NCBI GenBank assembly: GCA_945881875.1
Contig: CAMCVH010000001.1
Coordinates: 1-64,000, forward strand
Direction: 5' to 3'
DNA from: Polynucleobacter meluiroseus
Lineage (GTDB): Bacteria; Pseudomonadota; Gammaproteobacteria; Burkholderiales; Burkholderiaceae
Length of the DNA stretch: 64,000 nt
The translations under genes and the position numbers were made by a program. The notes under the pieces were generated by a model. The model did not search any database and was not told the origin of the DNA. It worked only from the letters and a program-made list of their open reading frames with translations. The number at the start of each line of letters is the position of its first letter. The stretch's first letter is position 1. Below, one piece after another: positions 38,096-45,852 of the stretch.

Positions 38096-38118
38096 TAAAT
38101 ATAATATTAGGGAATTAA
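38073..38118. promoter_or_regulatory. Inverted repeat (operator candidate) over the YeeE/YedE promoter
   Basis: TTAATTCCCTAATA (38073-38086) is repeated in perfect inverse as TATTAGGGAATTAA (38105-38118), around an 18-base A+T-only core that contains the -10 box. Fourteen-base perfect arms overlapping a consensus promoter are the classic form of a repressor site. ArsR-type sulfide or persulfide sensors such as BigR control YeeE/YedE genes elsewhere, but no such regulator is encoded nearby. Confidence 0.7.
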
Positions 38119-38153
38119 CTAATAAGTGCCTGTAAAACAAGGGGAAATACAAA

Positions 38154-38726
38154 ATGACTCAAGAAAACACAATGAACAATCCAAAAGAAGGGACCTTACT
38201 TGATAGTAGACCTGGTTGGAGTCCTTATATTGCAGGCGCCTTAGTTGGTATTCTGGGGATCTTGTCTGTGTACTTAACAACGATTTTGTTGGGTAAATCC
38301 ACCTACTTAGGTGCTTCCACGACATTTGTTAGAGCAGCTGGTTTTTTATTCCAAAGCGTTGATCCCGCTCACGTTGCTGAAAATGCTTACTACCTAAAAG
38401 AGAAAATTAAAGTTGACTGGCAATTCATGCTCCTCATTGGTATTTTCTTCGGGGCATTTATTTCTTCTGTTACTGATAAGAGTTTTAAATTAGAAGGCGT
38501 GCCACCAATTTGGCAAAAAAGATTTGGACCATCAGTCTTAAAGAGAGCCGTATTTTCATTTTTAGGCGGAATTGTTGCGATGGTCGGTGCCCGATTAGCC
38601 GATGGCTGTCCGAGTGGTCATGGACTGAGCGGCTTAATGCAGTTATCAGTTAGTGGCTTTGTTGCTCTAGCTATGTTCTTTGGCATCGGCGCCATCGTTG
38701 CTAACTTTATTTACAGAAAGGCTTAA
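38154..38726 (+). CDS. YeeE/YedE family transporter, first half-size subunit
   Basis: The 190-residue membrane protein has about four hydrophobic segments and a conserved Cys in RLADGCPSGHGLSG near residue 152, the hallmark of the YeeE/YedE (DUF395, thiosulfate-uptake TsuA) family. A good AAGGGGAA ribosome site lies at 38139-38146. The second half-size subunit starts two bases after its stop, so together they resemble one full-size YeeE. Import of thiosulfate or another reduced sulfur compound is inferred from the family. Confidence 0.88.
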   Translation: MTQENTMNNPKEGTLLDSRPGWSPYIAGALVGILGILSVYLTTILLGKSTYLGASTTFVRAAGFLFQSVDPAHVAENAYYLKEKIKVDWQFMLLIGIFFGAFISSVTDKSFKLEGVPPIWQKRFGPSVLKRAVFSFLGGIVAMVGARLADGCPSGHGLSGLMQLSVSGFVALAMFFGIGAIVANFIYRKA

Positions 38727-38728
38727 TC

Positions 38729-39259
38729 ATGTCAACAGAGCAAATTTTAGGTTTGGTAACCGGTTTGGCATTTGGTTTCTTTTTACAAAAAGGCAGAGTG
38801 CTTCGTTACGACAAACAAGTCTCGGCCATGTTGTTCAAAGACATGACTATTTTGAAGTTCATGCTGTCAGCCATTATCGTTGGCATGTTTGGTATTTTGG
38901 CGTTGAATGATCTAGAGATCATCAAGCTCAGCCACAAAGCCATGAACGTTGGTGGCGTTGTCATTGGAGGAGCCCTATTTGGTATCGGTTGGGCTGTGAT
39001 GGGCTATTGTCCTGGAACATCCGTAGGCGCTATTGGTGAAGGACGCTGGCACGCCATCTTTGGTGCGATCGGAATGATTGCGGGCGCTGCTGTTTATGCT
39101 GAATTATTCCCATTCTTCAAATCAACAGTTTTAACTTGGGCAGACTTTGGCAAGATAGGCTTACCTGAAGCCCTTGGAGTGAACCATTGGGTAGTAGCTG
39201 TGATTTTCACAATCATCACCATTGCTATGTTTAGATGGTTTGAGAAAAAAGGTATTTAA
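38729..39259 (+). CDS. YeeE/YedE family transporter, second half-size subunit
   Basis: The 176-residue membrane protein has the matching Cys motif AVMGYCPGTSVGAIGEG near residue 92 and four or five membrane segments. It is paired with the preceding gene in an operon that ends at a strong terminator. Split YeeE/YedE pairs often accompany sulfur-oxidising or sulfide-detoxifying enzymes; here none is adjacent. Confidence 0.88.
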   Translation: MSTEQILGLVTGLAFGFFLQKGRVLRYDKQVSAMLFKDMTILKFMLSAIIVGMFGILALNDLEIIKLSHKAMNVGGVVIGGALFGIGWAVMGYCPGTSVGAIGEGRWHAIFGAIGMIAGAAVYAELFPFFKSTVLTWADFGKIGLPEALGVNHWVVAVIFTIITIAMFRWFEKKGI

Positions 39260-39311
39260 AACATCAGATCTGCAAGAAATTCATCAATCAACTAATGATT
39301 GTTACGCAACC

Positions 39312-39350
39312 AAAATCAGGTATATCAATTCAGTGATGTACCTGATTTTT
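39312..39350 (+). terminator. Rho-independent terminator after the YeeE/YedE pair
   Basis: AAAATCAGGTA (39312-39322) pairs with TACCTGATTTT (39339-39349), and an inner TATCA/TGATG extends the stem to 16 pairs. The stem ends in the T-run at 39345-39350. Confidence 0.85.
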
Positions 39351-39566
39351 ATTGCACCAAAATAGCGTTTATTAATTGACCCAACAGCTGAGTTATCCAC
39401 AGAAATTGTTTATAACCTCTCTAAGGATGGCTATAAATTCACCAAAAACAAGACGCTAGGTTGATTGCTTAAAAAAGTGGCAGCATCAAAATCAATCAAA
39501 AAATCAGATCCAAAAATACAACAAACAAAATAATAAATATAGAAAAAATTAGAAAATTGAGGTATG
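39351..39566. other. A+T-rich intergenic spacer without a gene
   Basis: Between the YeeE/YedE terminator and the efp terminator I see no gene. The stretch becomes A-rich toward 39480-39560. It holds one perfect DnaA-box sequence, TTATCCACA, at 39393-39401, but no cluster of such boxes, so it is not evidence of an origin. Confidence 0.6.
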
Positions 39567-39590
39567 AAAAAACCACCCGAAGGTGGTTTC
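39567..39590 (-). terminator. Rho-independent terminator of efp (minus strand)
   Basis: AAACCACC (39570-39577) pairs with GGTGGTTT (39582-39589). Read on the minus strand this gives a stem closed by a stable TTCG tetraloop and followed by a T-run, 24 bases after the efp stop. Confidence 0.88.
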
Positions 39591-39613
39591 TCAAAACTAA
39601 ATAAATAAATTAA

Positions 39614-40174
39614 TTAGTTAGCACGACTGCGATATTCACCAGTGCGTGTATCAATTTCAATCTTGTCACCTTCACCACAGAACAATGGCACTTGAAGTTC
39701 ATAGCCTGTAGCAATTTTAGCGTTCTTTAAAACACGACCAGAGCTGGTATCGCCTTTAACAGCAGGCTCTGTGTAAGTGATTTCGCGAACAACAATCGTT
39801 GGCAATTCAACTGAGAGAGCTTTGCCTTCGTAAAACACAACCTCAACAGGCATTGCTTCTTCTAGGTAGTTAAGCGCATCACCCATATTGTCTTTTTCAA
39901 CTTCGTACTGATTAAATTCTGTATCCATAAATGCATACATAGGATCGGCAAAGTAAGAGTAAGTACATTCTTTGCGTTCCAAAATCACTACTTCAAATTT
40001 ATCGTCAGCTTTGAAGATGCCCTCATTAGGAGCTTCAGTGATCAAGTTCTTAAATTTCATCTTCACAACAGATGAGTTACGACCTGAACGGCTGTATTCT
40101 GATTTCTGAACAACCAAAGGCTGGCCGTTCAACATAATGACGTTACCTACGCGGATTTCTTGAGCGGTTTTCAT
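39614..40174 (-). CDS. efp: Elongation factor P, arginine-modified type
   Basis: EF-P rescues ribosomes stalled at polyproline. The 186-residue protein carries Arg at position 32 (SRSGRNSS), where the EpmA-modified class has Lys. The neighbouring gene encodes EarP, the rhamnosyltransferase that acts on Arg32. The N-terminal KOW domain and two OB domains are of normal length, ending in [10 protein letters not shown]. The efp start overlaps the earP stop by four bases, coupling target and modifier. Confidence 0.97.
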   Translation of the reverse strand: MKTAQEIRVGNVIMLNGQPLVVQKSEYSRSGRNSSVVKMKFKNLITEAPNEGIFKADDKFEVVILERKECTYSYFADPMYAFMDTEFNQYEVEKDNMGDALNYLEEAMPVEVVFYEGKALSVELPTIVVREITYTEPAVKGDTSSGRVLKNAKIATGYELQVPLFCGEGDKIEIDTRTGEYRSRAN

Positions 40175-41280
40175 CGCGATATTTCCTGAGATTTCACAAA
40201 GTCTAGAATTTTAACCTCTAATTGCCCCAAAGCCCTCAACTTATCAGACCATTTTGCAGAATGGGCAGTCCATTCTTCCATCAAACCCCACCATTCATGG
40301 GGATCGGACCATTTCATAGCTGTTTTTCCCTGCTTTATCAATGAGCTAGATGCACCCTCAAAGTAAAGATTTAAAAAGGCATCTAATTTAATTTCATGAG
40401 CCTGGTCAGATTGAGGGTAGATATCCCAAATAAATGGTTTGCTTGCCCATTGAGCTCTTACAAAAGAGTCTTCACCACGAACTAAGTTCAAGTCACAACG
40501 TGACAACAACCAGTCATAGTCCTCTTGAGGAATAAGAGGCAGTTGAATGAATCTCAATGGTGAATCTTCTAAAGATTGAATGAACTCATTAGAAATATTT
40601 TGATTGGCACAAACATAAACATCAATTAATTCACCATTGCTTTTAGCCACATCAGCCAAACTTCTCAGCCATTTCTCTAATGGGGTGTGACTATAATTAA
40701 AAATAGATATGCGACGCATACCTAAGCTCTCATCCCAGAAAGGCACTAATGATGCGGGTACAGATTGAGTGGTGGTTACTTCATCCCAATCTCCTAAAGT
40801 AAGCCCACCTGTTTTTTCTGTGAAGCCTGGGAAGTAAAAATACTTATTGAGAGCATTATTCTGTGGGGATGGCATCAGATGCATCTCATCTGCCCAAGGC
40901 TCAGCTGTGAGGTACTCTAAATTGATCCACAGAGGCTTTGAGGAACCTGAGGACCCTCTACCTGCCTTCAAGCGCATGGCATCAACATAAGCATCAGGGA
41001 TCTTGCAAGCGAACGCCTCAATCACCACATCACCCACCGCATCACCCACCGGATCACTAGCACCTAAATCATCAAGAGACGTCCAAGGTAAAACTTCAAT
41101 ACCCAAGGCTGCGCCGGTTTTGATGGCATCACCATGGGCTAATTTGTCTAAAACTTTTAAATCGTCGCAAAATAATCGAATGCGGATATCATCTCTATTA
41201 GACAAACTTCTGGCTAGACGCCAGCAAACGCCAGCATCACCATAGTTATCCACGATTTGACAGAAAATATCCCAGCGCAT
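40171..41280 (-). CDS. earP: EF-P arginine rhamnosyltransferase EarP
   Basis: EarP transfers rhamnose from dTDP-rhamnose to Arg32 of EF-P, an inverting GT-B enzyme. The ATG at 41280 gives 369 residues opening [20 protein letters not shown], matching the family, including the conserved Asp residues of the DNYGDAG motif. The longer frame would run into uvrC. A C-terminal [14 protein letters not shown] segment near residue 265 is the nucleotide-sugar region. An AGGAG site lies 11 bases before the ATG. The start codon shares two bases with the divergent uvrC start. Confidence 0.94.
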   Translation of the reverse strand: MRWDIFCQIVDNYGDAGVCWRLARSLSNRDDIRIRLFCDDLKVLDKLAHGDAIKTGAALGIEVLPWTSLDDLGASDPVGDAVGDVVIEAFACKIPDAYVDAMRLKAGRGSSGSSKPLWINLEYLTAEPWADEMHLMPSPQNNALNKYFYFPGFTEKTGGLTLGDWDEVTTTQSVPASLVPFWDESLGMRRISIFNYSHTPLEKWLRSLADVAKSNGELIDVYVCANQNISNEFIQSLEDSPLRFIQLPLIPQEDYDWLLSRCDLNLVRGEDSFVRAQWASKPFIWDIYPQSDQAHEIKLDAFLNLYFEGASSSLIKQGKTAMKWSDPHEWWGLMEEWTAHSAKWSDKLRALGQLEVKILDFVKSQEISR

Positions 41281-43192
41281 GTCGAGTAAGACTCCTGAAG
41301 CTCTCATTGATGAAGTAAAAAAATTACCAGGGTTACCTGGTGTGTATCGCTTTTTTGATGAAGCAGGACAGATCTTATACGTTGGTAAAGCCAAAGATCT
41401 AAAAAAGCGAGTCAGTAGCTATTTTCAACGAAATCTCTCGTCCCCGCGGATCGAGAGAATGGTGACAAAGATTGTTTCATTACAAACAACCGTCACCCGT
41501 ACTGAAACTGAAGCACTTTTATTAGAAAACAATCTAATAAAAGAATTAGCTCCGCCTTTCAACATCTTATTCAGAGATGATAAGTCTTACCCTTATCTCA
41601 TGCTCTCGGGTCATAGTTTTCCGCGCTTGGCTTACTATCGTGGCAAAGTCGATAAAAGACATCAATACTTTGGACCATTTCCTAACTCATGGGCAGTTCG
41701 TAACAGTATTCAAATACTGCAAAAAGTATTTCAAATAAGAACTTGTGAAGATACGGTTTTTAAAAACAGAAGTCGGCCTTGTCTACTGCATCAAATCCAT
41801 CGCTGCAGCGCCCCTTGTGTTGGTAATATCTCTGAGCAAAACTATGCCGAGGATGTGACTAAGGCCATGAAGTTTTTGGAAGGCGACCACGCCAGTGTCA
41901 TGGCTGATTTCGAAAAAGCCATGTTCACTCACAGTCAGAACATGGAGTTTGAACAAGCAGCCATGATGCGTGATCGCATTGCTGATTTATCACAGGTTCT
42001 TCAGCAGCAGTCTATGGATACGGTGGCTGAGGGTGAGGGTGATGTCGATATCCTGGCGATTGCTATGAAGGGCGGTATGGCCTGTATTAACTTGGCCATG
42101 GTCAGAGGCGGTAGGCACCTCGGTGACCGTGCTTACTTCCCGAAGATGGGTCGATTTAAAGAAGATGCCATGCCTGATAGTGATGAGGTCATGAACGCTT
42201 TCATCGCTCAACATTATTTAAGTGATGACGCTGAAGCCCTCAAGCTCATCCCCAAGGTCTTGGTCATACATGACTTTAAAGAAACCCCAGAGAACCAAGA
42301 ACTTCAAAATCTTCTAAATGACAGAGCGACCCAGGCACTTCAGTCCAATCCGAACACTCAACATAAAACCAGAAAAGTTCAGATCCTCAAGCAGCCACAA
42401 GGACAAAAAAAACACTGGCTCATGATGGCGCAAAATAATGCAGAGCTGACCTTGACCAAACGCTTGGCTGAAGCAGGTGGTCAAGAAACACGAACCAGAT
42501 CTTTGATGGAAGTACTCAACCTTGATATTGAAAATGCTGAAGATCTCAGAGTTGAATGTTTTGACATTAGTCATACTTCTGGCGAAGCAACTCAAGCTAG
42601 CTGCGTGGTCTATCACAAACACGACATGCAAAACTCTGAATACCGCCGATTCAATATCAATGACATTATTCCTGGAGATGACTACGCAGCCATGCGTCAA
42701 GTCCTTCACCGTCGTTATGCCAACTTTCAGGAGATCCCACCAGAGAAACAACCTCACATTGTTTTGGTTGATGGCGGTAAGGGTCAAGTGCAAATGGCCA
42801 AGGATGTATTTGATGAACTAGGTTTAGATATCCACATGATTGTGGGTATCGCAAAAGGTGAAGGTCGTAAAGTTGGTTTAGAAACACTGCTCTTTGCAGA
42901 CCAAAGAGAGCCCATGATCTTAGGTCTTGAGAGCCCAGCACTTTTACTCACAGCTCAGATCCGTGATGAGGCGCATCGCTTTGCTATTACTGGGATGAGA
43001 GCCAAGCGCCAAAAAACGAGAAACGTTTCTCGATTAGAAGAGATCGAAGGGATTGGGGCTAAGCGAAGACAAAAACTCTTAGCCAGATTTGGTGGACTGA
43101 AGGGTGTTACGAGTGCCACGATTGAAGAGCTTCAACAAGTTGAAGGTATTTCCAAAGCTTTGGCTGAGCAGATATATAAACAGCTGCATTAA
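41279..43192 (+). CDS. uvrC: Excinuclease ABC subunit C
   Basis: UvrC makes both incisions in nucleotide excision repair. The 637-residue protein has an N-terminal GIY-YIG domain ([29 protein letters not shown] in two parts, residues about 15-43), a Cys motif RCSAPCVG near residue 178, a UvrB-binding UVR region near residue 220, the RNase-H-like domain near 400-560 ([15 protein letters not shown]), and C-terminal helix-hairpin-helix motifs. The ATG overlaps the earP start and has no clear ribosome site, so the transcript may be nearly leaderless. Confidence 0.97.
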   Translation: MSSKTPEALIDEVKKLPGLPGVYRFFDEAGQILYVGKAKDLKKRVSSYFQRNLSSPRIERMVTKIVSLQTTVTRTETEALLLENNLIKELAPPFNILFRDDKSYPYLMLSGHSFPRLAYYRGKVDKRHQYFGPFPNSWAVRNSIQILQKVFQIRTCEDTVFKNRSRPCLLHQIHRCSAPCVGNISEQNYAEDVTKAMKFLEGDHASVMADFEKAMFTHSQNMEFEQAAMMRDRIADLSQVLQQQSMDTVAEGEGDVDILAIAMKGGMACINLAMVRGGRHLGDRAYFPKMGRFKEDAMPDSDEVMNAFIAQHYLSDDAEALKLIPKVLVIHDFKETPENQELQNLLNDRATQALQSNPNTQHKTRKVQILKQPQGQKKHWLMMAQNNAELTLTKRLAEAGGQETRTRSLMEVLNLDIENAEDLRVECFDISHTSGEATQASCVVYHKHDMQNSEYRRFNINDIIPGDDYAAMRQVLHRRYANFQEIPPEKQPHIVLVDGGKGQVQMAKDVFDELGLDIHMIVGIAKGEGRKVGLETLLFADQREPMILGLESPALLLTAQIRDEAHRFAITGMRAKRQKTRNVSRLEEIEGIGAKRRQKLLARFGGLKGVTSATIEELQQVEGISKALAEQIYKQLH

Positions 43193-43256
43193 AAAATAAC
43201 TCTCAACAATAAGCCTAAGTACTTCTATTACTTGGAAATTCCTTTATCCTTGTCAG

Positions 43257-43835
43257 ATGCCGTTTAATTTACCCATATTTCTCACTTGGTTAAGAGTTGC
43301 CACGATCCCATTGGTCGTTGGTATTTTTTACCTTCCAGACTCATGGTTAAGTATTCAGGATAAAAACCTTTGGGCCACCATCTTTTTTGTTGGGGCTGCG
43401 CTGACTGATTGGTTGGATGGTTACTTAGCACGCAAATGGGGTCAGGTATCCGCATTCGGTGCCTTCTTAGACCCTGTAGCTGACAAACTTATGGTGGCAG
43501 CTGCATTACTAGTGCTTCTCAATTTTGACCGCGTGGGCGTATGGATAGCTTTCATCATCATCGGTCGAGAAATCACCATTTCTGCTCTCAGAGAATGGAT
43601 GGCTCAAATTGGAGCTTCAAGAAGTGTGGCCGTTCATTTTGTGGGTAAGTTAAAAACAGCTGCTCAACTAATAGCCATTCCTTTCTTACTTTTTAATGAC
43701 ACTTTATTTGGTTTATTCCACACCTCTTTAATCGGCCGACCACTCATTTGGATTGCTGCTGCTTTAACTCTATGGTCGATGTTCTATTACCTTCAAAAAG
43801 CTTGGCCAATGATCAAAGCTAAGACTGAGCTTTAA
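43257..43835 (+). CDS. pgsA: CDP-diacylglycerol-glycerol-3-phosphate 3-phosphatidyltransferase
   Basis: PgsA commits CDP-diacylglycerol to phosphatidylglycerol. The 192-residue membrane enzyme has the CDP-alcohol phosphotransferase motif D-G-x2-A-R-x8-G-x3-D-x3-D, in DWLDGYLARKWG and FGAFLDPVADKL near residues 60-83. There are four or five membrane segments. Its place between uvrC and tRNA-Gly is conserved in betaproteobacteria. Confidence 0.96.
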   Translation: MPFNLPIFLTWLRVATIPLVVGIFYLPDSWLSIQDKNLWATIFFVGAALTDWLDGYLARKWGQVSAFGAFLDPVADKLMVAAALLVLLNFDRVGVWIAFIIIGREITISALREWMAQIGASRSVAVHFVGKLKTAAQLIAIPFLLFNDTLFGLFHTSLIGRPLIWIAAALTLWSMFYYLQKAWPMIKAKTEL

Positions 43836-43930
43836 AAAAACTTATCTAAATCAGTGCTTAAGCAAACCCAAGTACTTTGTAGTAAGCTAAAACTAACAAA
43901 GCCTCTAAGTTGTTGATTTACTCCGATTAT

Positions 43931-43958
43931 TTGACATAAGCTGAATATGTGTTAAATT
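43931..43958 (+). promoter_or_regulatory. Promoter of tRNA-Gly
   Basis: TTGACA (43931-43936) is followed after 16 bases by TAAATT (43953-43958), 17 bases before the tRNA. The -35 is perfect and the -10 matches four of six. Confidence 0.55.
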
Positions 43959-43975
43959 AACGGTCTTGTTGTTAT

Positions 43976-44051
43976 GCGGGATTAGCTCAGTTGGTAGAGC
44001 GATACCTTGCCAAGGTATAGGTCGAGAGTTCGAGCCTCTTATCCCGCTCCA
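43976..44051 (+). tRNA. tRNA-Gly (anticodon GCC)
   Basis: The 76-base cloverleaf has acceptor stem GCGGGAT/ATCCCGC, a D-arm GCTC-AGTTGGTA-GAGC, anticodon loop TTGCCAA with anticodon GCC on stem ATACC/GGTAT, and a T-loop TTCGAGC. The terminal CCA is encoded. Confidence 0.97.
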
Positions 44052-44059
44052 AATTACGA

Positions 44060-44085
44060 GGGAAGCTTAACCAGCTTCCCTTTTT
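44060..44085 (+). terminator. Terminator between the two tRNA genes
   Basis: GGGAAGCT (44060-44067) pairs with AGCTTCCC (44073-44080) around TAACC, followed by five T. It implies that tRNA-Gly and tRNA-Cys can be separate transcripts or that the second depends on readthrough. Confidence 0.85.
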
Positions 44086-44106
44086 AATTTAATACAACAC
44101 ATCCCT

Positions 44107-44180
44107 GGCGGGATGGCAGAGTGGTTATGCAGCGGCCTGCAAAGCCGTGTACCCCAGTTCGATTCTGGGTTCCGCCTCCA
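44107..44180 (+). tRNA. tRNA-Cys (anticodon GCA)
   Basis: The 74-base cloverleaf has acceptor stem GGCGGGA/TTCCGCC with one G-T pair, the anticodon loop CTGCAAA reading GCA on stem CGGC/GCCG, T-arm CCCAG-TTCGATT-CTGGG, and an encoded CCA end. Confidence 0.96.
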
Positions 44181-44203
44181 AATACTCTTATTGATCAAAA
44201 CAT

Positions 44204-44235
44204 AAAAAAATCCACGCTGAACTACGCGTGGATTT
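44204..44235. terminator. Terminator for the minus-strand periplasmic protein gene
   Basis: AAATCCACGC (44208-44217) pairs with GCGTGGATTT (44226-44235). On the minus strand the stem runs into seven T, after the stop at 44283. On the plus strand it may also end tRNA-Cys. Confidence 0.75.
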
Positions 44236-44282
44236 CATTTCGATAGCTCTATCAATAGAGCTAGGACTTCTTGATTCAGCTA

Positions 44283-44522
44283 TTACTGAACGCCAACAAT
44301 TTTTTTGGCTTCAGCTAATGTATTCATTGATTCTGTATGTTGACCTGCTTTATGTTGCTCTTCACCTTTAGCGCGAAGTTCTTTAACTTTGGTCATATTT
44401 TGAGGTGTCAATTTTGCAGCTGGTAGGGCATTGTCGATTTTTTTCATTTCGCCAGGGCAACCGTGAGCCATAGCAAAACTGGACATACAAATAAGAGATG
44501 TAGCGATAACTAATTTCTTCAT
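44283..44522 (-). CDS. Small periplasmic protein of unknown function
   Basis: The 79-residue product has a signal peptide (MKKLVIATSLICMSSFAMA, cut before HGCPGE). A short helical, Lys-rich mature part contains one Cys near its start (HGCPGEMKK). A strong AGGAG ribosome site precedes the ATG, and a terminator follows. The mature region looks like a small helical hairpin with regular Leu/Met/Ala spacing. I do not recognise a named family. Confidence 0.75.
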   Translation of the reverse strand: MKKLVIATSLICMSSFAMAHGCPGEMKKIDNALPAAKLTPQNMTKVKELRAKGEEQHKAGQHTESMNTLAEAKKIVGVQ

Positions 44523-44618
44523 TTTGGTACTCCTTTTTAGGTTGGAGCAATTACATTATCACTAAATTAGATTCTGTGTTTTCCCGAACATTAAGCCCCT
44601 TTTATATTTCATGGTGTA

Positions 44619-44639
44619 GTATTTTGTAATACAAAATAC
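44619..44639. promoter_or_regulatory. 21-bp palindromic operator before the GntR gene
   Basis: GTATTTTGTA-A-TACAAAATAC is a perfect palindrome ending 9 bases before the GntR ATG. The core TTTGTAnTACAAA matches the general GntR/FCD pattern TnGTnnnACnA. The same core recurs at 45404-45418 before the next operon. Autorepression is inferred. Confidence 0.75.
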
Positions 44640-44648
44640 AAGATCAAT

Positions 44649-45320
44649 ATGGAATCAGTCACCCCTCCTAAGCCCCAAAGTCTCAGAAGTTACGTTGAAG
44701 ACTACCTGCGGCAAGCCATCCTTGCCGGAAAATACAAGGCTGGAGATAGGCTCGTTGAAAGAGAGATTTGCGAAATCTTAAATGTCAGTCGTCCTCCAGT
44801 CAGAGAGGCATTACGACAGCTAGAAGCAGATAAGCTCATTTCAAATGAAATGCATCGTGGCCCCATTGTTTCCTCGATGTCTTACGAAGAAGCAGAAGAG
44901 CTATATAAATTCCGAGCACTTTTAGAAAGCTTTGCAGTTGCAGAGTTTTCTCGTCTGGCAACATATGAACAAATTAATGATCTTGATTTAGCCATTCAGA
45001 AACTTCATGAAGTTTCTGATAAAGGAGATAAACAGTTATTACTCACCGTCAAAGCTGATCTCTACAACGTCATATTAAATGGGTGTGGTAATCAGTTAGT
45101 CAAAGAGAGCTTATTGAAGTTATTGGACAGAGTGAGTTTGCTAAGAGGAACATCCTTGGTACAGCCCAATAGAATGACTCAGAGTCTTAAAGAGATTGAT
45201 CAAATGTTCAAGTTCATCAAATCTAGAAATTACGAGGCTGCTAAAGTTGCAGCCTATAACCACATTCAGGCAGCTGCCAAAGTCGCCTTAGCTGTTATTG
45301 CAGCAGAGAAAAATAAGTAA
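44649..45320 (+). CDS. GntR family transcriptional regulator (FCD subfamily)
   Basis: The 223-residue regulator has an N-terminal winged helix: AGDRLVEREICEILNVSRPP near residue 34, followed by VREALRQLEADKLI. The C-terminal all-helical FCD ligand domain spans about residues 80-215. FCD regulators usually sense carboxylic acids of the pathway they control. Its own promoter and that of the following catabolic operon carry the same palindrome, so it very probably controls both. A strong terminator separates it from that operon. Confidence 0.92.
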   Translation: MESVTPPKPQSLRSYVEDYLRQAILAGKYKAGDRLVEREICEILNVSRPPVREALRQLEADKLISNEMHRGPIVSSMSYEEAEELYKFRALLESFAVAEFSRLATYEQINDLDLAIQKLHEVSDKGDKQLLLTVKADLYNVILNGCGNQLVKESLLKLLDRVSLLRGTSLVQPNRMTQSLKEIDQMFKFIKSRNYEAAKVAAYNHIQAAAKVALAVIAAEKNK

Positions 45321-45332
45321 AAGCTATAAAGA

Positions 45333-45356
45333 AAAAAGGCGCTGAGGCGCCTTTTT
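45333..45356 (+). terminator. Rho-independent terminator after the GntR gene
   Basis: AAAAAGGCGC (45333-45342) pairs with GCGCCTTTTT (45347-45356) around a TGAG loop. The A/T tracts allow action in both directions. Confidence 0.88.
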
Positions 45357-45403
45357 GTTTTTCTTACAAGCAAACAGGGTAAACCACTATCGTAAGATTG
45401 TAA

Positions 45404-45418
45404 CTTTGTATTACAAAG
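45404..45418. promoter_or_regulatory. GntR operator before the catabolic operon
   Basis: CTTTGTA-T-TACAAAG is a perfect 15-base palindrome 57 bases before the first gene. It shares the TTTGTAnTACAAA core with the site before the GntR gene. Confidence 0.72.
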
Positions 45419-45474
45419 CAGTGTACTATCACTGAGATGTTTTAATTTTGAAATATGACACATGTGGAGCAGAA

Positions 45475-45852
45475 ATGAACAAAGAGTCTTTTGAAAAAGG
45501 TTTAAAAACGCGCAAAGAAGTTTTGGGTGCGGAGTACGTTGAGAATTCAATAAAAAATGCCGATGATTTCAACATGCCGATGCAAGAACTGGTGACTGAA
45601 TATTGTTGGAATGAAATTTGGAATCGTCCTGGTCTTGATAGAAAAACCAGAAGCTTTTTAAATTTAGCCATGATTGCTGCGCTAAATCGCCCACATGAAT
45701 TGAAGCTACATGTTCGTGGTGCCATTAATAACGGTCTTACCAAAGATGAAATAAAAGAAGTATTTATGCAAGTCGCTATTTATTGCGGCGTACCGGCAGC
45801 CATTGACAGCTTCCGAGTTGCAAAAGAAGTATTCAAAGAGATGGGTATTTAA
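45475..45852 (+). CDS. Carboxymuconolactone decarboxylase family protein
   Basis: The 125-residue protein is a compact helical CMD/AhpD-like enzyme. It resembles 4-carboxymuconolactone decarboxylase in NRPGLDRKTRSFLNLAMIAAL near residues 50-70 (split here) and in the FMQVAIYCGVPAAIDSF motif near residue 99. It lacks the CxxC of AhpD. ATG at 45475 is preferred over an upstream TTG at 45448, since a GGAGCAG site lies just before the ATG. It is the first gene of the operon and overlaps the next gene by one base. The substrate need not be carboxymuconolactone. Confidence 0.85.
   Translation: MNKESFEKGLKTRKEVLGAEYVENSIKNADDFNMPMQELVTEYCWNEIWNRPGLDRKTRSFLNLAMIAALNRPHELKLHVRGAINNGLTKDEIKEVFMQVAIYCGVPAAIDSFRVAKEVFKEMGI

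Noticed and set aside
39351-39566. Possible replication origin because of a DnaA box and A+T-rich DNA
   Set aside because: Only one box, no box cluster, and no dnaA, dnaN, parAB or rep gene anywhere in the window.
42314-42793. 159-codon minus-strand frame inside uvrC
   Set aside because: The uvrC reading is unambiguous there, and the antisense frame shows no domain.
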